Origin: Syntrophus aciditrophicus
GTDB lineage: Bacteria; Desulfobacterota; Syntrophia; Syntrophales; UBA8958
Assembly: GCA_020718905.1 (NCBI GenBank)
Contig: DYRD01000020.1
Coordinates: 1-35,986, forward strand
Reading direction: 5' to 3'
Length of the DNA stretch: 35,986 nucleotides
The notes beneath the pieces are model-generated. The model was not told the DNA's origin and did not search any database. It saw only the letters and a list, made by a program, of their open reading frames with translations. Position 1 is the stretch's first letter. Every line of letters begins with the position of its first letter. The translations under genes were made by a program, and so were the position numbers. Below are positions 29,261-35,986 of the stretch, piece after piece.

Positions 29261-29286
29261 CTCCACAATACTCCCCTTTGCTCCAC
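29261..29286 (-). promoter_or_regulatory. MraZ operator: three 10-bp-spaced boxes
   Basis: On the minus strand three hexamers GTGGAG (29286-29281), GGGGAG (29276-29271) and GTGGAG (29266-29261) are spaced exactly 10 bp apart. They lie between the -10 of the mraZ promoter and the mraZ start. This matches the known MraZ site layout (repeated TGGG-type boxes with 5-base spacers). The third box runs into the ribosome binding site, so bound MraZ could block both transcription and translation. Confidence 0.8.
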
Positions 29287-29295
29287 GTGGTGCAC

Positions 29296-29324
29296 TATAT
29301 AATGAGGCAACTCAGGTTTGTCAA
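29296..29324 (-). promoter_or_regulatory. Promoter of the mraZ/dcw operon
   Basis: A perfect TTGACA -35 (29324-29319), a 17-bp spacer and a TATATA -10 (29301-29296). Initiation is expected near 29289, just upstream of the three MraZ boxes. It begins 10 bases after the mltG stop. This is probably the main promoter for the whole cluster down to ftsZ. Confidence 0.75.
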
Positions 29325-29334
29325 GGAAATTTTA

Positions 29335-30348
29335 TTATTTTTTTCTTAGGGTTTGGTACTTGGAAACGGCTTGGTGGTGGCCAATCAGGGTTGAGGAAAA
29401 CTGGTGGGACCCATTGTTGTTTGCCACAAAATACAGATAACCTACCTTTGCCGGATAAAGAGCCGCCCTGAGTGATTCTGTATCGGGGTTGGCAATAGGT
29501 CCCGGTGGTAGTCCGCTAATACGATAAGTATTATGGGGGGCGTCTCTTAAAAGATGACTTTTTCTGATTTTTCCATCAAAATCATCGAGATCATAGACCG
29601 CGGTAGGATCGCTTTGCAGCCTCATTCCTTTTTTCAAACGATTGTGGAATACTGCTGAAATCAGAGGCTTTTCATCCTTAAACCCCGTTTCCTTCCCAAT
29701 GAGAGAGGCAAGGGTGACGACTTCCGCGATGGTCAATCCCATTGCTGCCGCCCGCTGGCGCATTTCCGGGGTAAATCTTTTCCAGAACTGCTGGTTCATG
29801 ATCTGAATGATTTCCTTGGATCCCATGGAGCGGTCAAGTTTATATGTCTCCGGATAGAGATATCCCTCCATGGTTTTCCCAGGTACATTAAGGGTTTGTA
29901 CGAAATTCTGATCAAAGGCCAGCTTCAGGAATGCCTTTTCAGGGACCAATTTATTTGCCGCCAGACGGGCGGCAATTTCTCTAACAGTGAAATCCTCCGG
30001 GATAGTTACAAGATAGGCCTTAATGTCTCCTTTGACCAATTTATCGATTATATCGATCGGTGACATTGCGTAAGAAAGTTCATATTCTTCAGCTCTGATC
30101 TGCCTGGCCGCACCTTTGATAATCGCCAAAACGTAAAAGAACGGCTTGTTGGCAACGATTCCGGCCTTGTCAAGGATATCAATGCTTTGCAGGAATCCTG
30201 TCCCGCGGGGAATATCAATCAGGATCGTCTCGGAGGATGGTCCGACGGGTCGACTGGCGAAGTGGAAAAACACCAGACTGCTCAAAATGAAGAGGGCGAG
30301 AAAGAATAATGCCAGCGGTTTTTTGTATGCAATACGTAACAATTTCAT
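29335..30348 (-). CDS. mltG: Endolytic murein transglycosylase MltG
   Basis: MltG cuts newly made glycan strands at the outer face of the inner membrane and so sets strand length. A single membrane anchor lies at about 12-31, followed by a LysM-like part (about 40-110) and the YceG domain. The catalytic glutamate is E220 in TLASLIGKETG, aligned by me to E218 of E. coli. The preceding glutamate of the usual EKE triplet is a glycine here. MRLQSDPTAVYDL, NTYRISGLPPGPIANP and YLYFVANNNGSHQF are typical. It follows ruvX by 12 bases; that pairing is common. Confidence 0.95.
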   Translation of the reverse strand: MKLLRIAYKKPLALFFLALFILSSLVFFHFASRPVGPSSETILIDIPRGTGFLQSIDILDKAGIVANKPFFYVLAIIKGAARQIRAEEYELSYAMSPIDIIDKLVKGDIKAYLVTIPEDFTVREIAARLAANKLVPEKAFLKLAFDQNFVQTLNVPGKTMEGYLYPETYKLDRSMGSKEIIQIMNQQFWKRFTPEMRQRAAAMGLTIAEVVTLASLIGKETGFKDEKPLISAVFHNRLKKGMRLQSDPTAVYDLDDFDGKIRKSHLLRDAPHNTYRISGLPPGPIANPDTESLRAALYPAKVGYLYFVANNNGSHQFSSTLIGHHQAVSKYQTLRKK

Positions 30349-30360
30349 AGCGAATACAAG

Positions 30361-30786
30361 TTAAGCGGTTTGCCGGGAAGGGAGTGCTCTCAGGTAATCC
30401 TGAAGGATAATGCTCGCAGCGAGTTTATCGACGACTTCTTTTCTTTTTTCTCGTTTCATATGAGAATGCCTGAGGATTTCCTCCGCCTCTTTTGTTGAAA
30501 ATGTTTCGTCCCAGCGGATGACGGGTAACTGGAGGTGCGATGCAAGGATTGCGGCAAAACGGTTAACTTTTTGGCATTGAATTCCCTCGGCGCCGTCCAG
30601 CCGGACCGGGTAGCCAATAACAATCTTTTCCGGGCGATACTTTCTCACAAGCGCGGTTATCGACTCCAAATCTTTTTTCCTGTTCTGCCGCACGACCACG
30701 GCGACAGGCTGTGAGATCAATCCCATTTCATCCGAAACGGCAACCCCAATCCTTTTCTCGCCATAATCGAGCCCCATAATTCTCAT
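30361..30786 (-). CDS. ruvX: Holliday junction resolvase-like / pre-16S rRNA nuclease RuvX (YqgF)
   Basis: A 141-residue RNase H-fold protein. Conserved acidic positions are visible in MGLDYGEKRIGVAVSD, in RWDETFSTKEAEE, and near the C-terminus (EVVDKLAASIILQDYL). The E. coli homologue is needed for 16S rRNA 5' maturation; a role in recombination was the earlier proposal. ATG 30786 is preferred over the GTG one codon upstream because GGAG lies about 8 bases before it. Start of a two-gene unit with mltG. Confidence 0.93.
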   Translation of the reverse strand: MRIMGLDYGEKRIGVAVSDEMGLISQPVAVVVRQNRKKDLESITALVRKYRPEKIVIGYPVRLDGAEGIQCQKVNRFAAILASHLQLPVIRWDETFSTKEAEEILRHSHMKREKRKEVVDKLAASIILQDYLRALPSRQTA

Positions 30787-30812
30787 CACATGACTCCATC
30801 AAAGCCAGGTCT

Positions 30813-30839
30813 ACTATATGGTCAAACTGTTTTTTTCAA
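30813..30839 (-). promoter_or_regulatory. Candidate promoter of ruvX-mltG
   Basis: TTGAAA (30839-30834) and TATAGT (30818-30813) with a 15-bp spacer, the same -10 hexamer and spacer length as the proximal moeA candidate. Expected start near 30806, about 20 bases before ruvX. Confidence 0.4.
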
Positions 30840-30866
30840 GATAAATTATCGATTCATCATTTCTTC

Positions 30867-30894
30867 TTGACATTTCTACCTCCCCTTATATAAT
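30867..30894 (+). promoter_or_regulatory. Near-consensus promoter of tRNA-Leu
   Basis: Perfect TTGACA (30867-30872) and perfect TATAAT (30889-30894) with a 16-bp spacer. Initiation would fall within a few bases of the tRNA 5' end at 30905. This is the strongest promoter match in the window. Confidence 0.75.
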
Positions 30895-30904
30895 CCCTCG
30901 CCAA

Positions 30905-30991
30905 GCCGGAGTGGTGAAATTGGTAGACGCAGGGGACTCAAAATCCCCCGCTCGCAAGGGCATGTCGGTTCGATTCCGACCTCCGGTACCA
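30905..30991 (+). tRNA. tRNA-Leu (anticodon CAA)
   Basis: An 87-base class II tRNA with acceptor GCCGGAG/CTCCGGT, discriminator A and encoded CCA. The anticodon stem GGGGA/TCCCC has CAA at 30939-30941. A long variable arm (CGCTCGCAAGGGCATG region) and a T arm GGTTCGATTCC follow. It reads UUG codons. The 3' end abuts the remains of an integrase gene, a usual sign that the tRNA served as an integration site. Confidence 0.95.
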
Positions 30992-31012
30992 TGTTTTCAA
31001 TAGGTTACGAGC

Positions 31013-31330
31013 TTAAGGTCTGGCGTGTAACCTTCTTCTTTTGGGAGGTTGTGCTGAAATTGTGATTATTTTTTCCTGCAATCTGTCCATGACCTCTATC
31101 CCGGCCCGCAAACTTTCAGGATAATGATGCGCATACCTCATGACCATGGATGTGTTCTTCCATCGTCCAAGCTTCTGAACAGTATAAAGATCAACCCCGT
31201 TCTGAACCAGCCGGGTCGCGAAAGTGTGACGTAGATCATGGAACCGTAACTTCGCAATCCCGGATTTTCGAACCACAATTTTGAAAGATTTGAAAAGCAC
31301 TGGGTTTGTCCGCCTGGTGTTATCTTTGTG
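31013..31330 (-). pseudogene. C-terminal fragment of a tyrosine recombinase (integrase)
   Basis: About 105 residues of a phage/island-type integrase remain. The C-terminal catalytic block has HDLRHTFATRLVQ (H-x-x-R), the LGRWKNTSMVMRYAH stretch with the tryptophan at the second histidine position, and the nucleophile tyrosine in MRYAHH. Everything N-terminal is missing: the first catalytic arginine, the core-binding domain and the arm-binding domain. The frame continues to 31441, but beyond about 31330 it reads the htpX fragment out of phase. The stop lies 21 bases from the tRNA-Leu 3' end, so this is the attachment-site end of a decayed island. It cannot be active. Confidence 0.85.
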
Positions 31331-31629
31331 CTTATTCCGGAGCGTTCGGCCTGACGCTTTACGGTATTTACAAGCCAGGCTTCGCCAAGATCGCGTGGCG
31401 TTGAGATGACTCGGGCACCTGTGATCCGTTTGGCGGTCCATTTCGACATCGCCAAGGATGTAAAGAACCCGCCAAAGCCGAAAACAACCACGAACACCAG
31501 CATGTTAGCCATATCCAGACCAAGCCCCTGTGCGTCCAGAATCCGATCTACCCCCATAATATTGAGAACAATGCTCAAAATCAGGATAACAGCCAGGTTG
31601 GTAAAGAGAAACAACACGATTCGCTTCAT
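31331..31629 (-). pseudogene. htpX: N-terminal fragment of heat-shock protease HtpX
   Basis: The first roughly 99 codons of htpX remain, with the usual opening of two membrane segments (about 5-25 and 40-60), FGFGGFFTSLAMSKW and EAWLVNTVKRQAERSGI, closely matching E. coli HtpX up to that point. Homology stops at the junction with the integrase fragment near 31330, before the HEXXH zinc protease site. The open frame runs on to 31138 in unrelated sequence. AGGAAGGAA lies just upstream of the ATG, so a short membrane peptide of about 163 residues might still be made. The protease itself is lost at this locus. Confidence 0.85.
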
Positions 31630-31773
31630 GGTTCCTTCCTTTCATTTCATTCGGTCAGCCTTTTGATAGCGCCTGACACATTAATGCCCAACAGCCCCAG
31701 GCGCATCGGTCGGATTTGCGCAATGATGGTGCTGTAAATTCCAAAGGCAGTTTATCTTTTCACGCCGATGGCC
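31630..31773. other. Spacer between the GH65 gene and the htpX fragment
   Basis: A stretch of 144 bases without a gene. It holds a 7-bp inverted repeat (GCGCCTG 31669-31675, CAGGCGC 31698-31704) with a 22-base loop and no T-run. A weak minus-strand TTGGGC-17-TATCAA pair could drive the htpX remnant. I see nothing stronger. Confidence 0.35.
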
Positions 31774-34182
31774 CTATTTCAATGGCCTGCCTGTAAAATC
31801 CAATGCCAGTGTTCTCCCTGGATCGAGATGGTGAAATCGGTCACCGCAGCATACGATCACCGGCGGCGCCTCGCACTGCCTCGATGCAACCATTAGAAAG
31901 TTTTGCGTCAGTGTAATATCGAGCCAGTTGCCTCTGTATTGAACAGCCATGGTGAGTCGCTTGAGTTCTTCAGGCATAACGGGATTGAAACAAATCTCAT
32001 CCTTTCTAAATTCAAGTCCTGTATAGCATCTCTGAATGATGTCCACGGTGCCGGCCATGGCTCCGGCATGAATGCCTTCGTGCGTTGTGTCGGCCTGAAT
32101 ATCCGATATATCGCTCTCCAGTGCTTCCCGGAAAATAGCCCAGGATCGGTGCCGATCCGATCTTGCGAGAACCCACGAATGGATCACGTTGCTTAATGTT
32201 GAGCCGTTTGATGTGCGATACAGGTAGTAATCGATGATATCAGGAATCGTGTCGGGTGAAAAATCGTATCCCATAGCAGTGAAGAGGTCGACCAATTCTT
32301 CAGCTGAAAAAAGATAAAATAACATCAGAACATCCGCCTGTTTGGATAATTTATACCGGTTAGGCGAGATTCCCTCCGCCTCCAGGATGCGATCGAGACG
32401 GCGGATGTCGCCGTATTTGGCGCGGTAAGCTTCCCAGTCGAATTCTTCCAACCTTTCATAACCTTCAAACTGGCTGATGATAATGTCATTATGGAAAGGC
32501 ACATACATCTTGCTTACAATGGACTGCCAATGTTCCACCTCGCTTTCAGCAAGATCCAGCATTTCCATGATCTCGTGCCGTCTTTGGGTTGTAATGATAT
32601 CCAGGCTCCTTGCAGCCGCCTGTAGAACCCAAGCTGCCATGACATTGGTGTAAGCGTTGTTATTCAATCCCGGTTCGGCAACGCCTGGATACCCGTCGTG
32701 ATATTCGTCCGGACCCATGACGCCGTGGATTTCAAAACGCCTTCGTTTATCGTTGTAACTCGTTAGGCTGGCAAATAACCTTGCGGTTTCAAGCATCATT
32801 TCAACCCCGTGTGACGATAGGAAGGCAACGTCATGGGTCGTCTTGAAATACTTCCATACGTTAAAAGCAATGGCCGCGCTTACATGGCGCTGCAAGTGGG
32901 TGTGGTCAGGATTCCATCTTCCCGATTTAGGGTTGAGGTGAAGTTCTTGGGTTTCTTCTCGGCCATTGCTGCCGCTTTGCCAGGGGAAAAGGGCGCCCTG
33001 AAGTCCCTGGCGGTTTGCCGCCAAACGTGCCTGGTACAGGCGGCGATATCGGTAGGGGAGCATTGATCGGTTCAATTCCGGGGCCCTAATGGCAAAAATT
33101 GGAAAAATAAACATTTCATCCCAAAAAATATGGCCGCGGTAGGCCTCCCCGTGCCATCCGCGGGCAGGAATGCCGATATCGCCGTCCATGGAATTCATAC
33201 TGACGGTCTGAAGGAGATGAAAGAGGTGCAGCCGCAGGATCATTTGGGTCCGTGTTTCGTTCTCCACAACTATATCGAAACGGGTCCAGAGATGTTTCCA
33301 GGCAACTCGATGGCTCTTTAGAGTATCTTCAAAACCGGCCGCATGTTTTACAGCATCGCATGCCTCCTGGCCGGCCTCTGAAACAGCCATATCTCGCGAT
33401 GAATAAAGCACCGCAATCTTCTCTATAACAACCGGTCGGCCCTCCTCCACATCGAATCCAAGGTCGTCGGCAATGAAGCCTTCGTCTGCTACAAGCCTTC
33501 GCTCGGCCATTTGCGCCTCGCCGTTAACAAGAACCCTGGTTCTTACCGCTTCGGCAATTCGCAGATGAGACTGACGGGTTTTACAGATCATGTAAAGCCC
33601 TTCCACGCCTGTACGGCCCGTCTCCAGCGGTTCGAGATGCCGGCTGTTGAGTTGCCTGTAGCGCTTAACCCCAGCGTTGATGACCATCCCATCGATGGCA
33701 CTACGGCATTGAAGCCGTCCGGACCAGTTCTGCGGTATGATGGTCATTCTCATGGCTGCGATATGCTTTTCGGCCATGCTGACCAACCGCTTTTGGACGA
33801 TTTTCGTTTCCCTTCCCTGCCGATCCCGGGACAGGATCTCCCGGCTCAGGAGACCATCCCGGAGATTGAGTTCCTGTCGGTAAGACAAGATGTCTGTATG
33901 TGCTGTATTGAACCATTCGCCGCCTTCCGGTCTCCACATCAGTAAGAGATAGTTGGGAATATTGACCAGGTCTTCATTTTCGACAACACGGTCGGCGATC
34001 TCCGTTTTCAGTCTGTTGTAACCGCCCGCCAGATAAGTCCCGGGATAGTGAATTGCATCTGCCTGAGACTCTATGGCCGCGCCCCGCGTGGCGAAATATC
34101 CGTTGCCCAAGGTGCATAAAGCCTCCCGAAGGCCTTCTCCGGCAGGGTCGAAATGTTCGTAAACGAGCGACCATTTATTCAT
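31774..34182 (-). CDS. Glycoside hydrolase family 65 protein (likely trehalose/alpha-glucoside phosphorylase)
   Basis: GH65 enzymes mostly split trehalose, maltose or kojibiose with phosphate, giving beta-glucose-1-phosphate. The 802-residue protein has an N-terminal beta-sandwich (about 10-265), a linker, an (alpha/alpha)6 barrel (about 315-690) and a small C-terminal domain. The general acid is E493 in HGVMGPDEYHDGY; GHIFWDEMFIFP and NNNAYTNVMAAWVL are family stretches. The loop that usually reads H-G/D/E-S-S-L-S is NGSTLS here (N659). ATG 34182 has AGGAGG five bases upstream and overlaps the previous stop by 8 bases. Together with that gene, a trehalose substrate is likely but not shown; hydrolase activity is possible. 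Confidence 0.85.
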   Translation of the reverse strand: MNKWSLVYEHFDPAGEGLREALCTLGNGYFATRGAAIESQADAIHYPGTYLAGGYNRLKTEIADRVVENEDLVNIPNYLLLMWRPEGGEWFNTAHTDILSYRQELNLRDGLLSREILSRDRQGRETKIVQKRLVSMAEKHIAAMRMTIIPQNWSGRLQCRSAIDGMVINAGVKRYRQLNSRHLEPLETGRTGVEGLYMICKTRQSHLRIAEAVRTRVLVNGEAQMAERRLVADEGFIADDLGFDVEEGRPVVIEKIAVLYSSRDMAVSEAGQEACDAVKHAAGFEDTLKSHRVAWKHLWTRFDIVVENETRTQMILRLHLFHLLQTVSMNSMDGDIGIPARGWHGEAYRGHIFWDEMFIFPIFAIRAPELNRSMLPYRYRRLYQARLAANRQGLQGALFPWQSGSNGREETQELHLNPKSGRWNPDHTHLQRHVSAAIAFNVWKYFKTTHDVAFLSSHGVEMMLETARLFASLTSYNDKRRRFEIHGVMGPDEYHDGYPGVAEPGLNNNAYTNVMAAWVLQAAARSLDIITTQRRHEIMEMLDLAESEVEHWQSIVSKMYVPFHNDIIISQFEGYERLEEFDWEAYRAKYGDIRRLDRILEAEGISPNRYKLSKQADVLMLFYLFSAEELVDLFTAMGYDFSPDTIPDIIDYYLYRTSNGSTLSNVIHSWVLARSDRHRSWAIFREALESDISDIQADTTHEGIHAGAMAGTVDIIQRCYTGLEFRKDEICFNPVMPEELKRLTMAVQYRGNWLDITLTQNFLMVASRQCEAPPVIVCCGDRFHHLDPGRTLALDFTGRPLK

Positions 34183-35791
34183 GGACACCTCCTACATGCT
34201 CAGCAAGTAACAGGATAAATCGGCGTACTTCTTCGCAACTTTTCAGACAATACCTCGCCGCCGTCGGAAAAGGACGATCCCAAACGACAATCCCGCAACC
34301 CTTATTTATGAGTGCCCGGAAAGCATCTTCATCCGTCACATCATCGCCGATATAAAACGGCAAGATCTCGTCGTCGTCCAACTTCATCGCTTTCAGCACA
34401 AACTGGAGCGCTTTTCCCTTGTGCCAGTCCATAGCCGGCTGCAGTTCAAAGACTTTATTGCCGTATGCCTTGCGAAGTTCGCCGTATTTTGACGCGACCT
34501 CGTCCACGGCAGCTTCAACCGCCGGCACCCGGCCAGGATCGACCAGCCGATAGTGGATCGCGATGCCGAATTTCTTTCGCTCCACCAGACTCCCTTCTAT
34601 CGGTGAAATTTTGTCCCGAATTTCCTGTTCCGCTTTATCGATAATGGGCAGAAACGCCAAAGCCTCGCTGTTTTCAGGTTGTAAATGAACAGGTCCCGCA
34701 ATCTCGAAACCGTTACTTCCCGCATAAATAAGGCCCTCGATGCCCACCAGGCAGCGGATATCGGCAAGACCTCGGCCACTGATGATTCCGACCACACAGC
34801 TCCGGTTCAGGGCCAACAGGGCCGACCGCATACTTTCTCCCAAAACCGCTTTATCGGGGGTTTCAACAATCGGGGTTAAGGTCCCGTCATAGTCGAGAAA
34901 GACCGCCGGACGCCTCCCGTTTAAGCCCTTTTCTATCTGCATGAAGTTATCGATAGCCGATGGCAGTTCTTTCGGCCTCACCACTGCATTGGTGTCGTTA
35001 ATCTTTATTTCGATCTCAGAGAGATCATCAACGGCCACATGTGCGCCGTGGCTCAGGAGCACCTGTTTTTCCCCTTTCCTCGAAACGCCGACCACCAAAG
35101 CAAAACCACCCGCCCTGGCCGCCGCAATGCCTGCCACAGCATCCTCAACAACGATGGTGCGCGACGGATCAACACCGAGCTGACGGTTGGCTTCCAGAAA
35201 GATATCCGGGGCAGGTTTGCCCGAAAGACCCAATTTAGCCGCATCAACGCCATCTACGCGAACATCAAATAATTCCGGAATTCCGGCCCGTTCGAGAATC
35301 AACGCACAATTCCTGCTCGCTGAGATAACTGCGGTTTTGATGCCCAACGTCTTTACTTGACGGACAAAATCCAGTGTCGTCGGATAAGGTTCTACACCGT
35401 CCTCACTCAGAATCTGAAGGAAGAGACGGTTTTTCATGTTCCCGATGGCGTGTATGGAATCCAGACCCGGCCTCTCATCCGGGTTCCCCTCGGGCAGGCT
35501 CATCCCCCTTGACTGCAAAAAACTTCTGATCCCATCTTCGCGGGTTTTTCCGTCTACGTACAACTTGTAGTCCCGAACGATATCAAATAATCTGATGGTA
35601 GCGGTCTTTTCTCCCGCCTTCCTGGTTAAAAACCTGTCAAAGGTATTTTTCCATACCGCCGCATGAACGCTTGCCGTTTTCGTGATGACGCCGTCGAGAT
35701 CGAAAATCACCGCATCGATATTTTTAACTTCAATTCCTATTTTGTTTCCCTGTGATTCCGCATCGTTATAGCTTTTTTCCTTTCCCGCCAC
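34175..35791 (-). CDS. Beta-phosphoglucomutase-like HAD domain fused to trehalose-6-phosphate phosphatase
   Basis: Two HAD phosphotransferases are joined in 538 residues. Residues about 24-265 are of beta-phosphoglucomutase type: nucleophile D31 and acid D33 in FDLDGVI, VISASRN, the lysine in GKPAPDIF, and VVEDAVAGIAAA. Residues about 290-535 are an OtsB-type phosphatase: D300/D302 in FLDYDGTLTPI, IISGRG, and YIGDDVTDEDAF. Both active sites look intact. The start is a GTG with no good ribosome binding site; the frame stays open upstream without any ATG, so the 5' end is uncertain. The domain order HAD-OtsB followed by GH65 equals mycobacterial OtsB1 split in two. Confidence 0.88.
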   Translation of the reverse strand: MAGKEKSYNDAESQGNKIGIEVKNIDAVIFDLDGVITKTASVHAAVWKNTFDRFLTRKAGEKTATIRLFDIVRDYKLYVDGKTREDGIRSFLQSRGMSLPEGNPDERPGLDSIHAIGNMKNRLFLQILSEDGVEPYPTTLDFVRQVKTLGIKTAVISASRNCALILERAGIPELFDVRVDGVDAAKLGLSGKPAPDIFLEANRQLGVDPSRTIVVEDAVAGIAAARAGGFALVVGVSRKGEKQVLLSHGAHVAVDDLSEIEIKINDTNAVVRPKELPSAIDNFMQIEKGLNGRRPAVFLDYDGTLTPIVETPDKAVLGESMRSALLALNRSCVVGIISGRGLADIRCLVGIEGLIYAGSNGFEIAGPVHLQPENSEALAFLPIIDKAEQEIRDKISPIEGSLVERKKFGIAIHYRLVDPGRVPAVEAAVDEVASKYGELRKAYGNKVFELQPAMDWHKGKALQFVLKAMKLDDDEILPFYIGDDVTDEDAFRALINKGCGIVVWDRPFPTAARYCLKSCEEVRRFILLLAEHVGGVHE

Positions 35792-35869
35792 AAAACGGCC
35801 GATGCTGTCATCGCCGACCGAAGCGACGCCGGTATCCGATAACGTAAAATATTTTTCACTTTTTTGAGT

Positions 35870-35946
35870 AGCACGGCAGTGCTTTTTCGAGATAAGAACT
35901 TAGTTGGCCAACATAGTTCAAATTTTGAAAGGAGGACACTGCCGTG
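35870..35946. repeat. Nested 76-base inverted repeat containing a gene start
   Basis: Outer arms CACGGCAGTG (35872-35881) and CACTGCCGTG (35937-35946) are perfect complements. Between them lies a 24-base dyad with GAACT/AGTTC ends and a GTTGGCCAAC core (35896-35919), sharing nearly the same centre. The left arm alone also forms AGCAC-GGCA-GTGCT followed by TTTT, a small terminator-like hairpin on the plus strand. The right arm includes the GTG start of the next gene, and its AAAGGAGG ribosome binding site lies between the arms. The layout resembles the end of an insertion sequence or an autoregulated operator. Confidence 0.7.
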
Positions 35947-35986
35947 GAGAGAGATTGTACACAGGAACGGGAAAAAGTCATCCAAA
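35944..35986 (+). CDS. Start of an unidentified rightward gene (truncated by window edge)
   Basis: Only 14 codons are inside the window, beginning GTG with the peptide VERDCTQEREKVIQ. The call rests on a strong ribosome binding site, AAAGGAGG at 35928-35935, placed 8 bases before GTG. The start codon sits in the arm of an inverted repeat. A charged N-terminus of this kind is compatible with a small DNA-binding or transposase protein, but the visible part is too short to name. Confidence 0.5.
   Translation, partial: MERDCTQEREKVIQ

Noticed and set aside
31331-31441. The N-terminal 37 codons of the open frame that carries the integrase motifs
   Set aside because: These codons lie within the htpX fragment read in another phase, so they are not part of the original integrase.
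35815-35840. A stretch ending in CGACGCCGGTATCC that slightly resembles the tRNA-Leu 3' end, as a possible second attachment site
   Set aside because: Too few matching positions, with several mismatches in the T arm and the CCA end; no better than chance.

Overview
The window looks like chromosome from a Gram-negative, probably anaerobic deltaproteobacterium. My best guess is the Syntrophales/Desulfobacterota, inferred from gene content and order rather than from any search. Pointers are a complete mra/dcw division cluster with a PASTA-tailed FtsI, a meso-DAP-type MurE, a radical SAM gene attached to the end of the division operon, and a selenocysteine tRNA.

Left part (1-10400). A selenocysteine tRNA (selC) and the molybdenum-cofactor gene moeA read leftward. 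From the same intergenic region a rightward run nadA - mfd - surA-like peptidylprolyl isomerase - uvrA covers NAD synthesis, transcription-coupled repair, periplasmic folding and nucleotide-excision repair. A 32-base inverted, degenerate copy of the selC core lies outside selC, at 71-102. uvrA converges on a leftward tRNA-Ala(GGC) that has its own promoter and intrinsic terminator.

Centre (10449-30786, all leftward). In transcription order: ruvX - mltG, then from a strong promoter carrying three 10-bp-spaced MraZ boxes: mraZ - rsmH - ftsL - ftsI - murE - murF - mraY - murD - ftsW - murG - murC - murB - ftsQ - ftsA - ftsZ - radical SAM protein. Many junctions overlap by 4 bases, so this is a tightly coupled operon for peptidoglycan precursor synthesis and septum assembly. 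No ddl gene is present. One interruption is a long perfect inverted repeat between murG and murC that supplies the last residues and stop codon of murG.

Right part (30867-35986). tRNA-Leu(CAA) with a near-consensus promoter is followed by a recombination scar: the C-terminal third of a tyrosine integrase joined to the N-terminal third of the heat-shock protease HtpX. Beyond it lie two overlapping leftward genes, a beta-phosphoglucomutase-like/trehalose-6-phosphate phosphatase fusion and a family-65 glycoside phosphorylase/hydrolase. Together they match, in order, the three domains of the mycobacterial OtsB1 protein and could convert trehalose-6-phosphate to glucose-6-phosphate. At the right edge, a new rightward gene starts inside a 76-base nested inverted repeat that would bury its start codon in a hairpin, as in the fold-back protection of some transposase genes.

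Most of the window is conserved housekeeping DNA. I found no clear case of a wholly new multi-gene system. The most unusual items are the repeat-terminated murG, the inverted selC copy, the htpX-integrase chimera, the split OtsB1-like pair and the hairpin-embedded gene start at the right edge.
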